Shown: in pieces, positions 60,186 to 64,000 of the stretch
Numbering within the stretch: position 1 is the stretch's first letter
Layout: each line of letters opens with the position of its first letter
Assembly (NCBI GenBank): GCA_963698395.1
Contig: CAVOQQ010000001.1
Span: 186,001 to 250,000 of the forward strand
Source of the DNA: JBBQUN01 sp963698395
GTDB lineage: Bacteria; Actinomycetota; Acidimicrobiia; Acidimicrobiales; SZUA-35
Length of the DNA: 64,000 bases
Reading direction: 5' to 3'
The notes under the pieces: model-generated
Database searches by the model: none
Told to the model about the DNA's origin: nothing
The model's input: the letters and a program-made list of their open reading frames with translations, nothing else
Made by a program: the position numbers and the translations under genes

Positions 60186-60876
60186 AGGTCTCGGTGGGCT
60201 GGGGAAGGCGAGATCGCAGCGCGCCAAAGGCCGCGACACCGTCATCGGACTGCAGCCACGAGAGGTAGTCGTTGCGTCCGCGTTCGCGGAAGATCGGATT
60301 GGAGAAGATGGAGGCCCATTCGGCGACGGGCAGCAGACTCGATGCCATTGCCTCGTCGAATCCGACCCAGCGGCGAGCGTGTTCTTCCGACCGGAAGAGG
60401 TTCATGTTCGCTCACCTGAACGGCCGACTGGCCGCATCACCCCCAACCGGCGAGGCGGTGTAGCCCACGGCTTCTGGCGGATCGACGATCTGGACATCTT
60501 CGTCTCGGAGCGTCACCGAGATCGGGTCGCCGCAGCACAGACAGGGGGCGTCAACCCGCACCGAGCGCCCGGGGACGAGCCAGCGGATCGCCATCGCCTC
60601 GAACCCGCACTGGGCGTACCAGCGTTGCTCTCCGTCGATCGTGACTCGGTACTGTGTCGGCTGGAGATTGAACGGCGGGAACGAGGCGAGGTAGTCGGTA
60701 CCGGGATGGGTCCAACCGGGCGTGACGGCGACCAGATCATGGATCAGGTCGTTCGCCTCGTCGATCGGGATGCCGAGTTCGCCGGCCAGCTCGGTGTAGT
60801 GCGGCGCCTCTCCGGTGGCGACGATGCGCCGCATGATGGTGGCATACCCACGGTCCATGAGTTCGAGTTCGGCCAT
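60184..60876 (-). CDS. MerB-like organometal lyase, predicted selenoprotein (TGA 60414-60412 = Sec155)
   Basis: From ATG 60876 (GAGAGG upstream) the frame gives 154 residues with an N-terminal helix-turn-helix and WYAQCGFEAMAIRWL, matching the MerB Cys96 region (Cys90 here, Glu93 at the Asp99 position), then APCLCCGDPISVTL. An in-frame TGA follows RPFR and the same frame continues ANMNLFRSEEHARRW to 60184. This aligns with SFCCHVHFFASVPTAEDW of MerB, placing the TGA exactly at catalytic Cys159. Reading it as Sec gives 230 residues against 212 for MerB. MerB cleaves carbon-mercury bonds. A SECIS-like hairpin lies downstream; no merA or merR is nearby. Confidence 0.85.
60383..60398 (-). promoter_or_regulatory. 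Predicted bacterial SECIS element of the MerB-like gene
   Basis: On the minus strand TCTTCC-GGTC-GGAAGA is a perfect six-pair stem with a GGTC loop, starting 13 nt after the TGA; the loop begins 19 nt after it. A lower stem can form between GAGCG (60413-60409, overlapping the TGA) and CGCTC. Loop sequence and distance resemble the fdhF element of E. coli. Confidence 0.75.
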
Positions 60877-60929
60877 CTGATGATTCCTCTCGTTGGTGTG
60901 CTCGACGGTGAGGCGCCTCGCGGTCTGCC

Positions 60930-61862
60930 TCAGCCGAGGATCTGATCGACGGCGGCCAGCTCGGCGGCGTCGAGCCGCCAACTGGCGGCGGCGACGTTGG
61001 CGCTGACCTGCTCGGGCGACGTGGCCCCGGCGATGACGCTGGCGATGGTGGGGTTGGTCACCAGCCACGAGAACGCCAGGTCGAGCATCGTGTGTCCCTT
61101 GGACTCGGCGAACTCGGTGAGCCGAGCAACCGTGGCCAGCTTGTCGTCGTCGATGAAGTTGGCGGAGCGGTCGCCCCAGCGAGCCAGCCGTGATCCCTCG
61201 GGCCTCGGCTCGCCCTGGCGGTACTTGCCTGTCAGCAGACCGGACTCGAGCGGAAAGAACGGGACGAAGGCGATGCCGTGGCGGCGGCAGGCATCGAGCA
61301 CGCCGTCGGTCTCGGGATCGCGGGTGAGCAGGCTGTAGTGGTTCTGCACGCTCGGGTAGGGGGCGAGGCCAGTCGACTCGGCGACGGTGTAGACCTCGTC
61401 GAGCTGATCGGCGCTGAACGCCGTGCAGCCGATTTCTCGGATCTTGCCCTCGGCCTTCAGCTCGGCGAGGGTGCCGAGCGTCTCGGCCACCGGGGTCAGC
61501 GGGTCGGGTCGGTGGAGTTGGTAGTGGTCGATGTAATCGGTTCCGAGCCGGCGGAGGCTGGCTTCGAGCGACGAGCGGATCCGCTCGGGGGAGGCGTTGC
61601 GCTCGCCCTCGGGCAGGTTCGAGGTGTGTCCCCACTTGGAGGCGATCAACACCGTGTCACGGCGACCGGCAAGGGCCTGACCGAGGAAGGTCTCGGATTC
61701 GCCGCCGCCGTAGGACTCGGCGGTGTCGAAGTAGTTGATGCCCGACTCGATGGCCGTATCGACCACTTCACGAGTCCGGTCGGCGTCGATGGCCATGCCG
61801 AAGTTGTTGCAGCCGAGGCCGACGACCGAGACCTCGAGCGTTCCCAGTTGACGTCGTTCCAT
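60930..61862 (-). CDS. Aldo/keto reductase
   Basis: 310 residues. The catalytic tetrad is visible: Asp and Tyr in YFDTAESYGGGESE, Lys in IASKWGH and His in DHYQLHRPDP; the NADPH-binding end VIAGATSPEQVSANVAA is typical. It reduces carbonyl compounds in the cytoplasm. It precedes the MerB-like gene by 53 bp on the same strand, so the two may share a transcript. Substrate unknown. Confidence 0.92.
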   Translation of the reverse strand: MERRQLGTLEVSVVGLGCNNFGMAIDADRTREVVDTAIESGINYFDTAESYGGGESETFLGQALAGRRDTVLIASKWGHTSNLPEGERNASPERIRSSLEASLRRLGTDYIDHYQLHRPDPLTPVAETLGTLAELKAEGKIREIGCTAFSADQLDEVYTVAESTGLAPYPSVQNHYSLLTRDPETDGVLDACRRHGIAFVPFFPLESGLLTGKYRQGEPRPEGSRLARWGDRSANFIDDDKLATVARLTEFAESKGHTMLDLAFSWLVTNPTIASVIAGATSPEQVSANVAAASWRLDAAELAAVDQILG

Positions 61863-61939
61863 GGCCGCACCCTAATCGCGTCGAGCCGGATCGTTCACGA
61901 TCCGTCGAGGCGCCATCGACACCGCGCGGTCGTCGCGGC

Positions 61940-63031
61940 TCAACGCAGCGCCGGGAACACCTCGGTGGTGAGCCGTCGGCGAGCGGCATTCGTCTCGTCG
62001 TGGTCGGTGCCGGCACCGACGCCCATCACGAAAACCTTCTGCAAGCCCAGCTCGATCAGCTCGCCGAGCCGCTCGATACACAGCCCGGCCGGACCCGCGA
62101 TCCCGAAGCGATCGATCACGTCGTCGGTGAGGAATGCCGACTGCGGTGAACCCTGCGTGAAGTGGCTGCCCATGTCGTAGTTGGTGTGGACGGCTTCCAG
62201 GCTCTCACGTTCGGTGTCGCTGACCGGCCCGTTCACCGAGCCATGCATGACCGAGAACCGGGCGAAGCTGGCGACGACGCCCGAGATGCTGGTGCGAGCA
62301 ATCGCCTGATCCGGGTGGACGAAGACCGGGACGTAGGCGCCGAAGGAGAGGGTCTGCGGGTCTCGTCCGGCCTCTTGCGCTGCTCGTCGTGCGACGTCGA
62401 TCGCCCAGTTGATCCGCTCGGCATCGGCTCCGACGGCGAACGTGATCCGCTCGGCCTGGCGGGCAGCAGCGGCGATCACCTTCGGGCCGGATGCGGCGAC
62501 ATCGACCGGGACCTTCACGGCGTCGTTTCGCAACCATCGCAGCCGACTGGTCGTCGGCCCGCCCGCCAGGTGCAGTGTGTCGGCTGCCTTCACACTGCCG
62601 GAGCCGTCGAGCTCGATGTCGAAGGGGACGTCGTCGCCGCGAAGATAGCCCTGGAGACGAGCGAGATAGTGCTCGAAGCGCGGCACCGGTGCCGGCGCAA
62701 GACCGAGGTGAGCGAGGGCCGAGTCGCCTCGGCCGATCCCGAGCACGGCACGCCCATCGGATTCGGCCTGCACCGTGGCGATCGCGGTCGCCATGGCGGC
62801 AGGGTGGCGAGTGATGGGATTGGTGACCGCCGTTGCCAGGCGGATCGTCGTGGTGGCATGGGCCGCGAGCGCCAGTTCGATGAACGGGTCGCCGGCGAGG
62901 TTCTGCGAGTCGACGAGGCCGATGCCGTCCCAGCCCTCGTCTTCGGCCCGCCGTGCCTGGCGCACCGCCGAGTGCGGCATGCCGACCCCCGATGTCCAGA
63001 ACTCGACCGGTCCAACGTTCGATGTAGCCAT
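61940..63031 (-). CDS. LLM-class oxidoreductase, probably F420-dependent
   Basis: 363 residues from ATG 63031. VEFWTSGVGMPHSAVRQARR, GWDGIGLVDSQNLAGDPFIE, ATAVTNPITRHPAAMATAIA and AVLGIGRGDSALAHLG are the strand-helix units of the luciferase-like barrel in the F420-dependent branch (Mer/FGD-like). It is unrelated in detail to the longer enzyme at 5721. Likely reaction is hydride transfer to or from F420; substrate unknown. It lies 77 bp before the aldo/keto reductase on the same strand. Confidence 0.88.
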   Translation of the reverse strand: MATSNVGPVEFWTSGVGMPHSAVRQARRAEDEGWDGIGLVDSQNLAGDPFIELALAAHATTTIRLATAVTNPITRHPAAMATAIATVQAESDGRAVLGIGRGDSALAHLGLAPAPVPRFEHYLARLQGYLRGDDVPFDIELDGSGSVKAADTLHLAGGPTTSRLRWLRNDAVKVPVDVAASGPKVIAAAARQAERITFAVGADAERINWAIDVARRAAQEAGRDPQTLSFGAYVPVFVHPDQAIARTSISGVVASFARFSVMHGSVNGPVSDTERESLEAVHTNYDMGSHFTQGSPQSAFLTDDVIDRFGIAGPAGLCIERLGELIELGLQKVFVMGVGAGTDHDETNAARRRLTTEVFPALR

Positions 63032-63297
63032 GGTCGTCGACCCTAGTGCGCGGTTCCCGGGGCCTCGATGCCGGCGATCACTCGATCGGTGCCTCGATGT
63101 CGCCGAGACGAGCAGCCGGCCCTGCGCCGAGTGGCCGCCGGCGTGACGGCAGCGCTGGATCCCCAAGCCCCAACCGTCGGCTGTCGAGCCCATTCTTGCG
63201 AACTGTCGGCCGTGGAGCCCGATTTTGGGCTTCAGCGCCGATGGTTCACCGAGATGGGCTCGGGAGCCGACGATTCCGGTAGGGCAACGCCGGTGGC
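63032..63297. other. 266-bp gap between acyl-CoA ligase and LLM gene
   Basis: Both flanking genes are on the minus strand, so this holds the LLM promoter. Two partly similar stretches (CTGTCGAGCCCATTCTTGCG and CGTGGAGCCCGATTTTGGGC) occur near 63178-63232. I see no gene or strong hairpin. Confidence 0.4.
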
Positions 63298-64000
63298 TCA
63301 GGAGATCTTGGGGGCGTCGCTGTCGACGAACTGGCTACGCAGCTCGCGCTTGAGCACCTTGCCGGTGGCGTTGCGTGGAAGCTGTTCGATGATGGCGATG
63401 TCGTTCGGCACCTTGAACTTGGCGAGCCGTGCCACGCAGTGCTCGACCACGGTTGCCCGATCGAGTGTGGCCCCCGGCTTGAGCACGATCACGGCCAGGC
63501 CGACCTCGCCCCACTTCTCGTTCGGCACGCCGATGATGGCTGCCTCGGCCACTTCGGGCAGCTGGTAGAGCACGTTCTCGACCTCGGCCGGGTACACGTT
63601 CTCGCCTCCCGAGATGTACATGTCCTTCCAGCGGTCGACGATGAACACGAAACCCTCGTCGTCGATGCGGGCGGCGTCGCCGGTCTTCAACCAGCGACCC
63701 TCGAACGCGTTGGCGGTGGCTTCTGGCTTGTTCCAGTAGCCGGGGGTGATGTGGGGGCCGGCGACCCAGAGCTCACCGACTTCGTCGGGCGCGCAGTCCT
63801 CGCCATCGTCGTTGACGACTCGGTGCTCGGTGTGCAGCAGGGCCTTGCCGGTCGAGCCGAGTTTCCGCATGGCGTCGGCCGGATCGAGGAAGATGCACGC
63901 CGGGCTGGTCTCGGTCATCCCGAAACCCTGGATCAGCGACACCCCACGCTCGGCCCAGCGCTCGAGGATGGTGAGCGCGCACGGAGCCCCGCCGACGCCG
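63298..64000 (-). CDS. AMP-dependent acyl-CoA synthetase (partial, N-terminus off the right edge)
   Basis: The C-terminal 233 residues of an ANL-superfamily ligase. The A5 motif QGFGMTETSPA, GELWVAGPHITPGYWNKPE, the hinge WLKTGDAARIDDEGFVFIVDR split here as WLKTGDAARID and FVFIVDRWKD, MYISGGENVYPAEVE and the catalytic Lys in PRNATGKVLKREL are all present. It activates a carboxylic acid with ATP and CoA. The chain-length class cannot be judged without the missing half. Confidence 0.94.
   Translation of the reverse strand, partial: GVGGAPCALTILERWAERGVSLIQGFGMTETSPACIFLDPADAMRKLGSTGKALLHTEHRVVNDDGEDCAPDEVGELWVAGPHITPGYWNKPEATANAFEGRWLKTGDAARIDDEGFVFIVDRWKDMYISGGENVYPAEVENVLYQLPEVAEAAIIGVPNEKWGEVGLAVIVLKPGATLDRATVVEHCVARLAKFKVPNDIAIIEQLPRNATGKVLKRELRSQFVDSDAPKIS

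Noticed and set aside
1..64000. tRNA, rRNA, IS elements, integrases or prophage genes
   Set aside because: None recognised on either strand; gene content and spacing look like ordinary chromosomal DNA.

Overview
This window is GC-rich, densely packed bacterial DNA with no rRNA, tRNA, phage, IS or CRISPR. The gene set points to a free-living, probably aquatic actinobacterium, best guess an Ilumatobacter-like member of Acidimicrobiia: a mycothiol-dependent maleylpyruvate-isomerase-type enzyme, two luciferase-like (F420/FMN) oxidoreductases, a CYP153-type P450, an IniB-like protein, trehalose synthesis from glycogen, and many CoA-transferase, dehydrogenase and sulfatase genes. The lineage is inferred from gene content only.

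Layout. 1-1781 (-): a MoxR/DUF4129 operon, cut by the left edge. 1865-9506: HDOD protein, phytanoyl-CoA dioxygenase-like enzyme, a frameshifted lipoprotein, a mycothiol enzyme, a luciferase-like oxidoreductase, a Baeyer-Villiger monooxygenase and an MscS remnant. 9557-15937: exonuclease III, CYP153-type P450, an epoxide-hydrolase-like enzyme facing its probable TetR regulator, a MarR/pirin pair, a SRPBCC protein and a HAD phosphatase. 16036-26153 (+): a nine-gene TetR-headed operon. 26228-33322: VOC and SDR genes, a perfect 3 x 63 bp repeat, an esterase, an MDR oxidoreductase, CorA and a cation/proton antiporter. 33385-39777 (-): treX-treZ-treY. 39977-44978 (+): PHA synthase pair, enoyl-CoA hydratase, a small unknown, acyl-CoA dehydrogenase, CoA-transferase. 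44988-49311 (-): a two-component system with a flavinylated membrane electron-transfer module. 49586-64000: IniB-like acidic protein, PRMT-like methyltransferase, peroxiredoxin, SGNH hydrolase, DUF2817 protein, CoA-transferase, GH92 mannosidase plus glycosyltransferase, MerB-like protein, aldo/keto reductase, luciferase-like oxidoreductase and a partial acyl-CoA ligase.

Most notable result: two genes look like selenoproteins that an ordinary gene caller would split at an in-frame TGA. One is a GrdB-family protein (Sec168 in a UxxC motif) at the end of the 10 kb operon. The other is a MerB-like lyase in which the TGA falls at the position of the catalytic cysteine Cys159 of MerB. Both have a hairpin whose G/T-containing apical loop starts 18-19 nt after the TGA, as expected for a bacterial SECIS element.

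The 16036-26153 operon is the best candidate for an undescribed system. It combines two formylglycine-type sulfatases (one fused to a DJ-1/PfpI domain), an MBL-fold hydrolase, a haloalkane dehalogenase, a SRPBCC protein, a DUF1330-like protein, an unrecognised protein and the GrdB-like selenoprotein, with five 4-nt overlaps, behind a TetR gene preceded by a perfect palindrome. Breakdown or detoxification of a sulfated and/or halogenated compound is an inference.

Caution: at least seven genes carry apparent single-base frameshifts, several at short GC runs. This is more typical of consensus errors than of genuine pseudogenes, so the affected genes are described in reconstructed form.
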